Under the pieces are notes generated by a model. The model was not told the DNA's origin. It did not search any database and saw nothing but the letters and a program-made list of their open reading frames with translations. Position numbers and translations under genes: made by a program. DNA of 8,498 bases from Clostridia bacterium (lineage in GTDB: Bacteria > Bacillota_A > Clostridia > Oscillospirales > Butyricicoccaceae): NCBI GenBank assembly GCA_017421885.1, contig JAFOHJ010000156.1, forward strand, positions 1 to 8,498. The letters run 5' to 3'. This document shows positions 1-8,380 of the stretch, piece by piece. Position 1 is the first letter of the stretch; the number at the start of each line of letters is the position of its first letter.

Positions 1-662
1 GGGTCGCGTCGCTCTATTGCCGACAACCTTAAAAGAACGGCGCTTCCATCTGCCCTGACGGCTTTATATTTACGATCGCCCGACCAGCCCCTTTCAATAG
101 GCTCGAGCCTGTCAAAGCCAAGCTTATCCGCAAAAATCTGCTCATACTCCAAAGGGATAAGACCGCATTTGCGGTATATCTTTTCAATGACCTCTGACTT
201 ATGCTCAATATACTTGTCTATATCCTCGGGGTAAAGGCGCGCCGCCTCAAGCTTGACCTCGCTGTACTCGGCAGCATCATCAGCATGGGAGCAAAGCCAG
301 TTTCTGAACAGAATATGCCGCCTCAACTCGCGGGAATCCTCGGAGCAAGCATAAAGATGATGGGTCCTGAGATGCTCTTTCCCCACATATCGGAATGCTT
401 CTCTGCCGGCAATGCCGAGGTCGCCTTCATGCTCGTACCCTGCCTTTTCAAGCGCTTTTATGACCTTATCCATGCTGCCATATACAACTATATCAATGTC
501 GATTATGGGTTTGGCAGCCATGCCGGGCACCGATGTGCTGCCTACATGCTCGACCGAAACGTCATGGCCTTCAAGCGCCTTCATAAGCTCATCTTTTATC
601 TTTCTGAAATCATCCGCCCATGCAGGATCGTAAGGCAATACTTCAATATATCTTGTTCTCAT
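1..662 (-). CDS. GrpB-family nucleotidyltransferase fused to an aminoglycoside-phosphotransferase-like kinase (C-terminus off window)
   Basis: 220 complete codons are visible and the frame is still open at base 1, so the C-terminus is missing. Residues 1-165 form a GrpB (UPF0157/COG2320) nucleotidyltransferase-fold domain: HVGSTSVPGM at 39-48, the acidic pair D55/D57 in KPIIDIDI, then GREAFRY, HLY and FRNWL, and a helical tail ending YIEHK. From about residue 177 the sequence changes to what looks like the N-lobe of a phosphotransferase (APH/choline-kinase fold): IERGWSGDRKY at 189-199 resembles a nucleotide-binding turn, and LLRLS at 210-214 the strand carrying the substrate-gripping basic residue. 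The catalytic HGD-type loop would lie off the window. The ATG is preceded by AGGAGG (672-677) at good spacing. It follows the wall-hydrolase terminator by only 23 nt. GrpB is certain; the kinase assignment rests on about 40 residues. The substrate is unknown, and drug resistance should not be assumed. Confidence 0.85.
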   Translation of the reverse strand, partial: MRTRYIEVLPYDPAWADDFRKIKDELMKALEGHDVSVEHVGSTSVPGMAAKPIIDIDIVVYGSMDKVIKALEKAGYEHEGDLGIAGREAFRYVGKEHLRTHHLYACSEDSRELRRHILFRNWLCSHADDAAEYSEVKLEAARLYPEDIDKYIEHKSEVIEKIYRKCGLIPLEYEQIFADKLGFDRLEPIERGWSGDRKYKAVRADGSAVLLRLSAIERRD

Positions 663-684
663 ACTCTGCACCTCCTGTTTGACG

Positions 685-712
685 AAAAGAGAGGCTTCAT
701 GGCCTCTCTTTT
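685..712 (-). terminator. Hairpin terminator after the GH24-SLH-GH25 gene
   Basis: An 11-bp perfect stem (685-695 with 702-712) encloses a 6-nt loop. On the minus strand the arm ends in TTTT, preceded on the other side by AAAA. It starts 10 nt past the wall-hydrolase stop codon and ends 8 nt before the Shine-Dalgarno of the GrpB gene. The U-run is short and partly paired, so some read-through is plausible. Confidence 0.75.
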
Positions 713-721
713 CTACTTAAC

Positions 722-2728
722 TTATTTCGAATAGTCTTTAAAGCAGATGTTGAGGTCTACTTTGCCCTTGATGCCGTTTACAGATCCGCTGTCGCTGTAC
801 TGCCACATATCAAAGTCGTAGTAGAAATCGGGAACATCATTATATCTGGCGAACCAGAAATCATAGTCGTTTATCTTGCTGAGATCATACTTTATGTATC
901 CCACATAGGAGTTGAAGTAGATCATGGGAGTATAACCTTCATCCTCAATGATCTCGCAGAATGTATTGGCTACATCACAAAGGATATCGGTCTCAAGGCC
1001 ATAGGTCCTTGCCTCGCTGCCGCCGATACGCTCCCAGTCAAAGACAACGGGGTATGTGATATCATATCCATTGATCTTTTCGATCACATATTCGGCCTCT
1101 TCTCTGGCCTCCTTCTTGGTTATGGCCTGAGAGAAGTAATAAACACCGACATCAAGGCCTGCATCCAATGCGCCCTCGATGTTCTCCTCAAACTTGGTAT
1201 CGTCATACATGATGCCATCGGAGCCATAACCGCGTCCGCCTACTCGGATAATGGCAAAGTCGACACCATCACGCTTTACCTTTTTCCAGTCGATGTTTCC
1301 CTGATAGGACGAAACATCGATGCCCACCTTTGTGTCTTCGCCAAGATAATGGAGATAACCGTTCTTTTCGTAATAGTTATCATCATTTCTTGTATATTTG
1401 TCTACGCCCTTGAGGATGTCAAGAACATGGGATGCATACTGGATCTTTCCTGTCATGGTGTCTGTGTCGTGGTTGAGGATACGCCAGATAATAGTGGTGA
1501 TCTCCGACCTGATTATGTTGTCGTCGGGATAGAAATATGTATTTCCATCCTTCTCGGTGGTGCCTTCGACGATACCGGCATTATAAAGCGCCTTTATATG
1601 TTCGTCGCCGGTGTCTGCAAAGGGTGTCTTGCCCGAAGTATCGTCAAGCCCCATCGCCCTCGATGCGATATATGCTATCTGGGCTCTTGTGATCTGCGCA
1701 TTAAGGTCGAGGTATCCTTCCCTGACGATTCCCTCTTCTATTGCCAGATCCTCATAAGGCTGTGCCCAATGACCTTCCATCTTTTCATCCGAAGGCTCGA
1801 GGCCGGTAGCAAGAAGAATGAGCTTGAGAGCTTGTCCGTAGGTGACCTTCCCGCCGGGTTCAAAAATCGTGGGGCTCATGCCTCCAACGATTCCCTTGGA
1901 ATAAAGCTCGCCTACATAGCCATAGTACCACGCGCCATCGGGAACATCGGCAAAGGGCAGGTCGACATCGACAAACCACTTTGCTATCAGCTCGATGGGG
2001 CCGTCTATAATGTCATCGTAAGATACCTTCTGACCATCTTTATTATACCAACCTGCCGAAACATAGCCTTCGCGCTTGGGTACTGGCAGCCTTGCAAAGG
2101 TGTCACCCTTGAGGAAGCAGATTATGTCGCCTCCTGCATCGCCGCCGTTGGCATTAAGCACTGCATATGTAAAATCGGGAGCCTTGTTCCCCTTATAATC
2201 GCCATAGAGCAGCAGCTGCGCCTCGCCTATTCTTCGCTCTGCGAGTGCCGCATCGACATTCTTGCCGATATGGCACCATACCACATAGGCATCGAGAATG
2301 GTCAGGTCGTCGTAATTGCCCAATCCGTTTATAAGGTAACTGCTGAACTTATAGCTTGGGTTCATCCAGCCGGTGCCAAGATTATATGTAAAGCTGGCCA
2401 GCGCATCAAACTGGTTCTGATCGAGCTCAACACTATGCTGATCCATATAATTATTGAGCTGCGTGGCTGTTTTCTCAAGATATTCGGTGAACATCTCGGT
2501 GGCTTCTTTTTCAGAAATGCCTCTGATATAATCATCGGGGTCACATTCACTTCCGTAGCCGATCCTCCAGACGCCATTGTCCAGATAGGGCATGCTTCGG
2601 AACCCCTCGTAATTCTTGATAAAGTCAACGCCCTCGGCGCTTACCTCCATAGTATCCTCTGCCTTGACCTGTGGGCATATAGTGAATGCCATCGCAAGAG
2701 CAAGGACGCTGCTTAAAAATCTTTTCAT
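722..2728 (-). CDS. Secreted dual muramidase: GH24 lysozyme, three SLH repeats, GH25 lysozyme
   Basis: 668 aa, predicted to cut the N-acetylmuramic acid to N-acetylglucosamine bond of peptidoglycan outside the membrane. Residues 1-23 are a signal peptide (MKRFLSS, hydrophobic core, VKA cleavage). GH24 domain about 32-178: catalytic E41 in YEGF, D50, then WRIGYGS at 54-60, where the usual Thr is Arg55. Residues 186-251 look like an InlB B-repeat/Listeria-Bacteroides wall module (REGYVSAGWY, LIAKW). SLH repeats lie at about 256-309, 311-360 and 363-420, with ITRAQ at 346-350 and IIRSE at 405-409; they would bind secondary wall polymer. GH25 domain 467-664: DVSSYQGNIDW at 471-481, catalytic FDWE at 563-566, MWQYS and VDLN near the end. 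The frame is open 66 codons further upstream, but the signal peptide and the Shine-Dalgarno AAAGGAG (about 2734-2740) fix this ATG. Likely an autolysin or wall-remodelling enzyme. Confidence 0.95.
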   Translation of the reverse strand: MKRFLSSVLALAMAFTICPQVKAEDTMEVSAEGVDFIKNYEGFRSMPYLDNGVWRIGYGSECDPDDYIRGISEKEATEMFTEYLEKTATQLNNYMDQHSVELDQNQFDALASFTYNLGTGWMNPSYKFSSYLINGLGNYDDLTILDAYVVWCHIGKNVDAALAERRIGEAQLLLYGDYKGNKAPDFTYAVLNANGGDAGGDIICFLKGDTFARLPVPKREGYVSAGWYNKDGQKVSYDDIIDGPIELIAKWFVDVDLPFADVPDGAWYYGYVGELYSKGIVGGMSPTIFEPGGKVTYGQALKLILLATGLEPSDEKMEGHWAQPYEDLAIEEGIVREGYLDLNAQITRAQIAYIASRAMGLDDTSGKTPFADTGDEHIKALYNAGIVEGTTEKDGNTYFYPDDNIIRSEITTIIWRILNHDTDTMTGKIQYASHVLDILKGVDKYTRNDDNYYEKNGYLHYLGEDTKVGIDVSSYQGNIDWKKVKRDGVDFAIIRVGGRGYGSDGIMYDDTKFEENIEGALDAGLDVGVYYFSQAITKKEAREEAEYVIEKINGYDITYPVVFDWERIGGSEARTYGLETDILCDVANTFCEIIEDEGYTPMIYFNSYVGYIKYDLSKINDYDFWFARYNDVPDFYYDFDMWQYSDSGSVNGIKGKVDLNICFKDYSK

Positions 2729-2795
2729 TCTGTCTCCTTTCTGCCTGTGGAACCGGATGGGTCGGATGACATAACTCTCCGTGAAATCCATATAC

Positions 2796-2823
2796 ATAAT
2801 ACCACATTTTCCGTATATGTACA
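2796..2823 (-). promoter_or_regulatory. Candidate sigma-A promoter for the dual muramidase gene
   Basis: On the minus strand TGTACA (2818-2823) and an extended -10, TGG plus TATTAT (2796-2801), are 16 nt apart, giving a leader of about 60 nt. A second extended -10, TGC plus TATAAT (2886-2891), lies upstream without a recognisable -35 and is an alternative. The AT-rich gap 2729-2917 otherwise holds only the short upstream ORF described in the findings. Confidence 0.45.
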
Positions 2824-2917
2824 GTATTTTTGTAAAAACAGGTCGATATTTTATATACTGCTGGTTCACATAATTTGTTCCATTTATTATAGCATTTTCC
2901 TGTTTTCCCAAATTAAT

Positions 2918-2946
2918 AAGACGCACCCTTCATAAAGGTGCGTCTT
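2918..2946 (-). terminator. Hairpin terminator after the coiled-coil protein gene
   Basis: A perfect 10-bp stem (2918-2927 with 2937-2946) has a 9-nt loop and begins 16 nt after the stop codon at 2962. In minus orientation the stem is followed by an AT-rich run (ATTAATTT). The other strand has TTTT after the stem, so it could stop transcripts in both directions, though no plus-strand gene is seen here. Confidence 0.75.
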
Positions 2947-2961
2947 TTATATACTATGGAC

Positions 2962-3900
2962 TTATTTTTCTCGTATAAATGTATCAAGCAGTCCGGATGC
3001 CTTATCTCTTTCAAGCCTGTATGTATTCTTCATGCTCTCAAGTTTGCCATAAACATGGCTTATCTTGTCGGAAACCGAATACATTTCACTTCGAGAGTCA
3101 TTGATCCTTCCCTGAACCGTAAGGTCGACAAGAAGACCATCGAAAATAAAGTCAGCCCCTTTAAGTGTGCTCATTGTGCTCACGTTATAAACGGGCAAGC
3201 CCACATCAAGGTCTTTAAGCTCTTTCCTCAAAACACCTATGCGTTCCTGAAGCCTGCGCTGACGTTCTCTGACCTGATCAAGCTTTTTCTGTTTGGCTGC
3301 AGTCGCTACTACGCCGCCCCCTGCAGCATCCCATATTCCAAGACTACCAGCCGAATCAAGCATCGAAACGATTTCACGGGCCTCTCCTCTGGCAAGGGAT
3401 GCCGCTCCCATGGCACGGTCGATATCCCTTATCCGTCTGTCAAGCTCGTCGATATACCTATCGAGATCCTCTACCTCTTTGCCATGCTCAGGGTCGGTCT
3501 TCATATGCTCTTTTAGTTCATCATACTTATCACGTATCCTTACCTCGAGGCCATCATAGCTCTGAAGAGCCGCCTTTGCGCTGCGCAGCTTTACGCGGCA
3601 TTCTTCAAGACTGCCGAGAGCATCGCGATGCATGGTCTCCGCCTCATGGACATCAAAGCGCTCTTTTTCAAGCATAGGTTCGATTTTTCCGGTCAATGAG
3701 TAAAAAAGCGTTTTAAACGATCTCTTTTCAAGAAGAGCAACATCGCTTTTTTCCTTATTGAGCCTGTTACGCTGCTGATATTCCTGCTTTCTTAGGCTAT
3801 CTTCCATCTCATTGAGCAGAGATATCTCTTTTTCTATCTCTTTTCGACACTCCACCTGATGCTCAAGACCACTGAGTTCCTGCCTTAACCTGTTCTTCAT
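2962..3900 (-). CDS. Uncharacterised coiled-coil protein with a Gly-rich motif
   Basis: 312 aa, function unknown. No signal peptide or membrane segment, so probably cytoplasmic. Residues 1-60 and 75-165 are charged heptad-like helices rich in Glu, Lys and Arg. Between them is SFKTLFYSLTGKIEPMLEKE (61-80). Around 185-208 is a Gly-rich block, GSLGIWDAAGGGVVAT, then a basic helix. The C-terminal part (249-300) has ADFIFDGLLVDLTVQGRIND. From memory, these three blocks in this order recur in uncharacterised Firmicutes and Bacteroidetes proteins, sometimes mislabelled as DNA-repair ATPases; no Walker motifs are visible here. I chose the ATG at 3900 because AAAGGGG (3909-3915) lies 8 nt upstream; a GTG ten codons earlier has no comparable site. 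It stands alone between the groEL terminator and its own terminator. Confidence 0.85.
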   Translation of the reverse strand: MKNRLRQELSGLEHQVECRKEIEKEISLLNEMEDSLRKQEYQQRNRLNKEKSDVALLEKRSFKTLFYSLTGKIEPMLEKERFDVHEAETMHRDALGSLEECRVKLRSAKAALQSYDGLEVRIRDKYDELKEHMKTDPEHGKEVEDLDRYIDELDRRIRDIDRAMGAASLARGEAREIVSMLDSAGSLGIWDAAGGGVVATAAKQKKLDQVRERQRRLQERIGVLRKELKDLDVGLPVYNVSTMSTLKGADFIFDGLLVDLTVQGRINDSRSEMYSVSDKISHVYGKLESMKNTYRLERDKASGLLDTFIREK

Positions 3901-3969
3901 CAATGCCGCCCCTTTCTGCTGAAATATCACTTTACTCCATTATGTCTTAGACTGTCCATTTTATAAAAT

Positions 3970-4000
3970 GTTCCCCCGTAAGATAAACTTACGGGGGAAC
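3970..4000 (-). terminator. groES-groEL operon terminator
   Basis: A perfect 13-bp stem (3970-3982 with 3988-4000) closes a 5-nt loop. It has a GC-rich core and is followed on the minus strand by ATTTTATAA. It starts 17 nt beyond the groEL stop. The sequence next to it, 3957-3970, is itself a 14-bp palindrome. Confidence 0.88.
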
Positions 4001-4017
4001 GAGTAATGATATTCAGA

Positions 4018-5649
<1,632 letters not shown>

Positions 5650-5670
5650 TTACCTCCGGTTAATTGTGAA

Positions 5671-5973
<303 letters not shown>

Positions 5974-6002
5974 CTATGTTTTTATAATAATCATTAAGGC
6001 TT

Positions 6003-6029
6003 TTAGCACTCTTTTGTTTCGAGTGCTAA
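6003..6029 (-). promoter_or_regulatory. CIRCE operator (HrcA binding site)
   Basis: TTAGCACTC and GAGTGCTAA are separated by exactly 9 nt, matching the CIRCE consensus with no mismatch; the arms extend to 10 bp (6002-6011 and 6021-6030). It lies just downstream of the predicted start of transcription and about 47 nt before the groES ATG, the usual place for HrcA repression of groESL. hrcA itself is not in the window. Confidence 0.98.
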
Positions 6030-6040
6030 ACACTGTAACT

Positions 6041-6069
6041 ATAATAAGACATTCACTGTCAATTTGCAA
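6041..6069 (-). promoter_or_regulatory. groESL sigma-A promoter
   Basis: On the minus strand TTGCAA (6064-6069) and TATTAT (6041-6046) are 17 nt apart, placing the start of transcription near 6034, directly before the CIRCE element. A perfect TTGACA also occurs at 6057-6062, but is only 10 nt from that -10, and 17 nt from a poor one (GTTACA). I therefore prefer the TTGCAA pairing. Confidence 0.65.
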
Positions 6070-6107
6070 GACCCAATTTGAAATTATTTATGAATATCTC
6101 CTGAATT

Positions 6108-6136
6108 ATTTGTGATTTTTAGACAAAGTCACAAAT
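6108..6136. repeat. 8-bp perfect inverted repeat between the lipid kinase gene and groES
   Basis: ATTTGTGA (6108-6115) and TCACAAAT (6129-6136) are perfect complements around a 13-nt spacer, and the plus-strand spacer can extend the stem through a T-G pair and three T-A pairs. A further TGTGA at 6136-6140 overlaps the right arm. No run of T follows on the minus strand, so it is not a convincing terminator for the lipid kinase gene. It could be a weak terminator, an operator, or chance in AT-rich DNA. Confidence 0.5.
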
Positions 6137-6204
6137 GTGATGCTGGCACAATTCACGCTTTGTGTTTTGAGGCCTGTATTCAAGTCTTTGCAGATATTTT
6201 CCTT

Positions 6205-7122
6205 TTATTCCAGCACCATTGAACCCTTTGGGATAACGAATCTGAGCTTCTGCGGCTCGATTCTCATAGATATATGACGGCTCTCGACAACTTCGCCATC
6301 AAGATTGATGCACATATCTTCATTTCTTTTTGAGAAAATGCTGATCTCTTTTGCCTGCTTGTATGTAATATACTGCGAAAGCTCTTTATATCGCCCGTTT
6401 TTATACTTGGATACAACTGCCGCCGCCTCAAGCCTGCTGACCTTTTTGACCAGCAGAATATCCAGCAGTCCGTCGCCTATTTTTGAATGAGGCACCGGGC
6501 AGAAACCTCCGCCGTAAAATCTGCCGTTTCCAACAAAAGCGAGGGTATAGTTGCCGTCGACCTGCTCGCCATCGACATTGATATAATATTCTTTACCTAT
6601 GCCGCGTATGACACACTCGACCGCCGATGCCGCATATGGCAGAAGTCCGCTTCCAAGCATTTTGTATTTGCCTTTTCCCCGGGCTACTTCAGCATCGATA
6701 CCCACCGAGAGAATATTGATAGCACAACCGCAGTCGGACCTTATATAGTCAATATCGATCTCGCTGCCGTCGATCAGCCTTGCGAGATCGAGAAAGGCCT
6801 CTTCGCCTCCCTGAAACAGCTTGACATAGTCGTTTCCGGTGCCAATGGGAACACATGTAAATGAACAGTTCTCTCCCGCCTCGGCAACTCCATTTGCAAC
6901 TTCATTAAGCGTGCCATCGCCTCCGCAGGCATAAAACCGAAGCTTACCCTCAAACTTTCTCGCGCTGTGCACAACTATCTCTGTGGCATGCTTGGGATGG
7001 GCCGTGAGATAAATATCATACTCAAGGCCCTGTGCCTTGCACACCTTTTCAATTTTCTTAACCAACGACGCGCTGTTATCCCGTTTACCCGCCGTGGGAT
7101 TAATGATGAAAATATGTCTCAT
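6205..7122 (-). CDS. Diacylglycerol kinase-family (DgkB/YegS/BmrU-type) lipid kinase
   Basis: 305 aa, usual family length. The family uses ATP to phosphorylate diacylglycerol or a related lipid at the inner face of the membrane, recycling it to phosphatidate. N-terminal catalytic domain: IINPTAGKRD at 6-15, the nucleotide-binding CGGDGTLNEVANG at 66-78, PIGTGNDYVK at 92-101. Second domain: GIDAEVA at 141-147, FVGNGRFYGGGF at 196-207, GDGLLDI at 217-223 and NLDGE at 273-277, which include the acidic residues conserved in active DgkB-type enzymes. No membrane span is visible. The ATG is preceded by GGAGG and GGTGAG at 7126-7140, within the 23-nt gap after the methyltransferase gene, so the two are probably co-transcribed. 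The exact lipid (diacylglycerol, undecaprenol or other) cannot be told from sequence. Confidence 0.95.
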   Translation of the reverse strand: MRHIFIINPTAGKRDNSASLVKKIEKVCKAQGLEYDIYLTAHPKHATEIVVHSARKFEGKLRFYACGGDGTLNEVANGVAEAGENCSFTCVPIGTGNDYVKLFQGGEEAFLDLARLIDGSEIDIDYIRSDCGCAINILSVGIDAEVARGKGKYKMLGSGLLPYAASAVECVIRGIGKEYYINVDGEQVDGNYTLAFVGNGRFYGGGFCPVPHSKIGDGLLDILLVKKVSRLEAAAVVSKYKNGRYKELSQYITYKQAKEISIFSKRNEDMCINLDGEVVESRHISMRIEPQKLRFVIPKGSMVLE

Positions 7123-7145
7123 AAAGGCTCACCGCCTCCGATTGC

Positions 7146-8258
7146 TTATTTGAAATACATATAAAGATCACACTTGATCATGCCGTTATAAAGTTTGCGC
7201 TTCTTATCGGCCTTTGTGCCGAAATGCTGCTCGAACTCGGCATCAGAAGTGATGATATACTTCTTCAGCGACTCGCATCCTCTGAGCTTCATGCCGAGGC
7301 CCTTATACAACCTGCGCGCATGCTCGATGTCGAACATTCTCTGGCCATAGGGAGGATTTGTAATGATAACGCTGCGATCCTTGGGATAATTGATTTTAAG
7401 AGCGTCACCCTGCTTGACTTCGATACAGTCGGCCACCCCTGCGCGGCGCGCATTCTCAATGGTCATCTCAACACATTTAGGATCAATATCATAACCGTAA
7501 ATGGGCAGTTTCTCATGGCGTTCCTGAGCTTTATAGCGCTCTTTGACTTCATCAAACACCGATGTGTCAAAAAAGCCCCAGTTCTCGGCATCAAAATCTC
7601 GTCTTGCGCCGGGCATGATACCAAGCGCAGCCATGGCCGCCTCAATTATAATGGTGCCGCTGCCGCAGAAGGGATCGATAAGTGTTTCACGGCCTCTGTA
7701 TCTTGCGACCTTGACCATAGATGCAGCCAGTGTCTCGCGAATAGTGGCCTCGTTGCTCTCCTGCTTATAGCCTCTCTTGTAAAGGGGCGCTCCGGTGGTG
7801 TCGAGATAAATCTCGGCAGTATCCTTGATGATGGCAAACTGGATCTGATACTTGGCGCCGGTCTCGTCCAGCCACGAAACATGATATTTTTCCTTGAGAC
7901 GCTCAACAGCCGCCTTTTTGATGATGCTCTGGCAGCTGGGAACGCTGTGAAGCTTGGAATCGAGGCAATAGCCCTTTACGGGGAAGCTGTCTTTTACCCC
8001 GACCATCTTTTCCCACGCAATGGCTTTTACTCCCTGAAAAAGCTGCTCGAATGTAAACGCCTTAAAGCGTGCAAGTTCGAGCAGAACTCGCTCGCCGCAG
8101 CGCAGAATGACATTCGCGCGGGCACATTCGGCCATATCGCCCGAAAAACGAACTCGTCCATTCTCGCTGACGACATCTTCAAATCCGTTGAACTTGAGCT
8201 CGTCAGCTACAAGGCCCTCTGTTCCCATCAGACAGGGAACCACAAAATTATATTTCAT
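7146..8258 (-). CDS. THUMP-domain class I RNA methyltransferase (RlmL/YpsC-like, probable 23S rRNA m2G)
   Basis: 370 aa. Predicted to transfer a methyl group from S-adenosylmethionine to the N2 of a guanine in RNA, most likely 23S rRNA. An N-terminal ferredoxin-like and THUMP RNA-binding region spans about 1-155 (VPCLMGTEGLVADEL at 7-21, FPVKGYC at 92-98). It is followed by LYKRGY at 159-164 and IRETLAASM at 173-181. The Rossmann methyltransferase domain has motif I, LIDPFCGSGT, at 193-202; YGYDIDP at 254-260; QGDAL at 283-287; and the amino-methyltransferase motif ITNPPYGQR at 299-307. Length matches the single-domain Firmicutes proteins, not the larger fused E. coli RlmKL. The ATG has GAGGAAC 5 nt upstream. 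It is first of two genes, with its own promoter at 8309-8337. Confidence 0.95.
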   Translation of the reverse strand: MKYNFVVPCLMGTEGLVADELKFNGFEDVVSENGRVRFSGDMAECARANVILRCGERVLLELARFKAFTFEQLFQGVKAIAWEKMVGVKDSFPVKGYCLDSKLHSVPSCQSIIKKAAVERLKEKYHVSWLDETGAKYQIQFAIIKDTAEIYLDTTGAPLYKRGYKQESNEATIRETLAASMVKVARYRGRETLIDPFCGSGTIIIEAAMAALGIMPGARRDFDAENWGFFDTSVFDEVKERYKAQERHEKLPIYGYDIDPKCVEMTIENARRAGVADCIEVKQGDALKINYPKDRSVIITNPPYGQRMFDIEHARRLYKGLGMKLRGCESLKKYIITSDAEFEQHFGTKADKKRKLYNGMIKCDLYMYFK

Positions 8259-8308
8259 TTCTGTTCCTCATATTTCACATGATTGCCGAATAAACCCGGC
8301 TGTTATAT

Positions 8309-8337
8309 ATTATCCAACAATTTGCCTCTTTTTGCAA
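8309..8337 (-). promoter_or_regulatory. Sigma-A promoter for the methyltransferase-lipid kinase unit
   Basis: On the minus strand TTGCAA (8332-8337) and GATAAT (8309-8314) are 17 nt apart, giving a leader of about 45 nt. A second TTGCAA at 8345-8350 lies 7 nt further upstream. The -35 hexamer and spacing are the same as in the groES promoter. Confidence 0.65.
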
Positions 8338-8380
8338 CAATATCTTGCAAATATTCGATTTTGAAGTATGTTTTATACAG

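Noticed and set aside
201..734. 177-codon plus-strand open frame opposite the GrpB gene
   Set aside because: It is antisense to a clear GrpB domain with a strong ribosome binding site, and the predicted protein resembles nothing I recognise.
1349..2716. 455-codon plus-strand open frame opposite the muramidase gene
   Set aside because: It is antisense to a gene with clear domains throughout, and has no ribosome binding site or recognisable domain. It is a composition artefact.
2729..2926. 66-codon N-terminal extension of the muramidase reading frame
   Set aside because: The upstream ATG lies inside the preceding terminator, and a signal peptide and good Shine-Dalgarno mark the ATG at 2728. 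The extra residues show no domain.
3901..3930. GTG start ten codons upstream for the coiled-coil protein
   Set aside because: The ATG at 3900 has AAAGGGG at proper spacing, while the GTG has no such site.
6057..6062. TTGACA as the -35 of the groES promoter
   Set aside because: It matches the consensus perfectly but is only 10 nt from TATTAT; the -10 at proper spacing would be GTTACA. TTGCAA at 6064-6069 fits the good -10 at 17 nt.
7224..8282. 352-codon plus-strand open frame opposite the methyltransferase gene
   Set aside because: It is the shadow of a gene with intact THUMP and methyltransferase motifs, and has no domain of its own.
8284..8300. Small hairpin (GCCG...CGGC) in the methyltransferase leader
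   Set aside because: The stem is only 4 bp with an unstable loop, and no riboswitch or leader-peptide pattern surrounds it.
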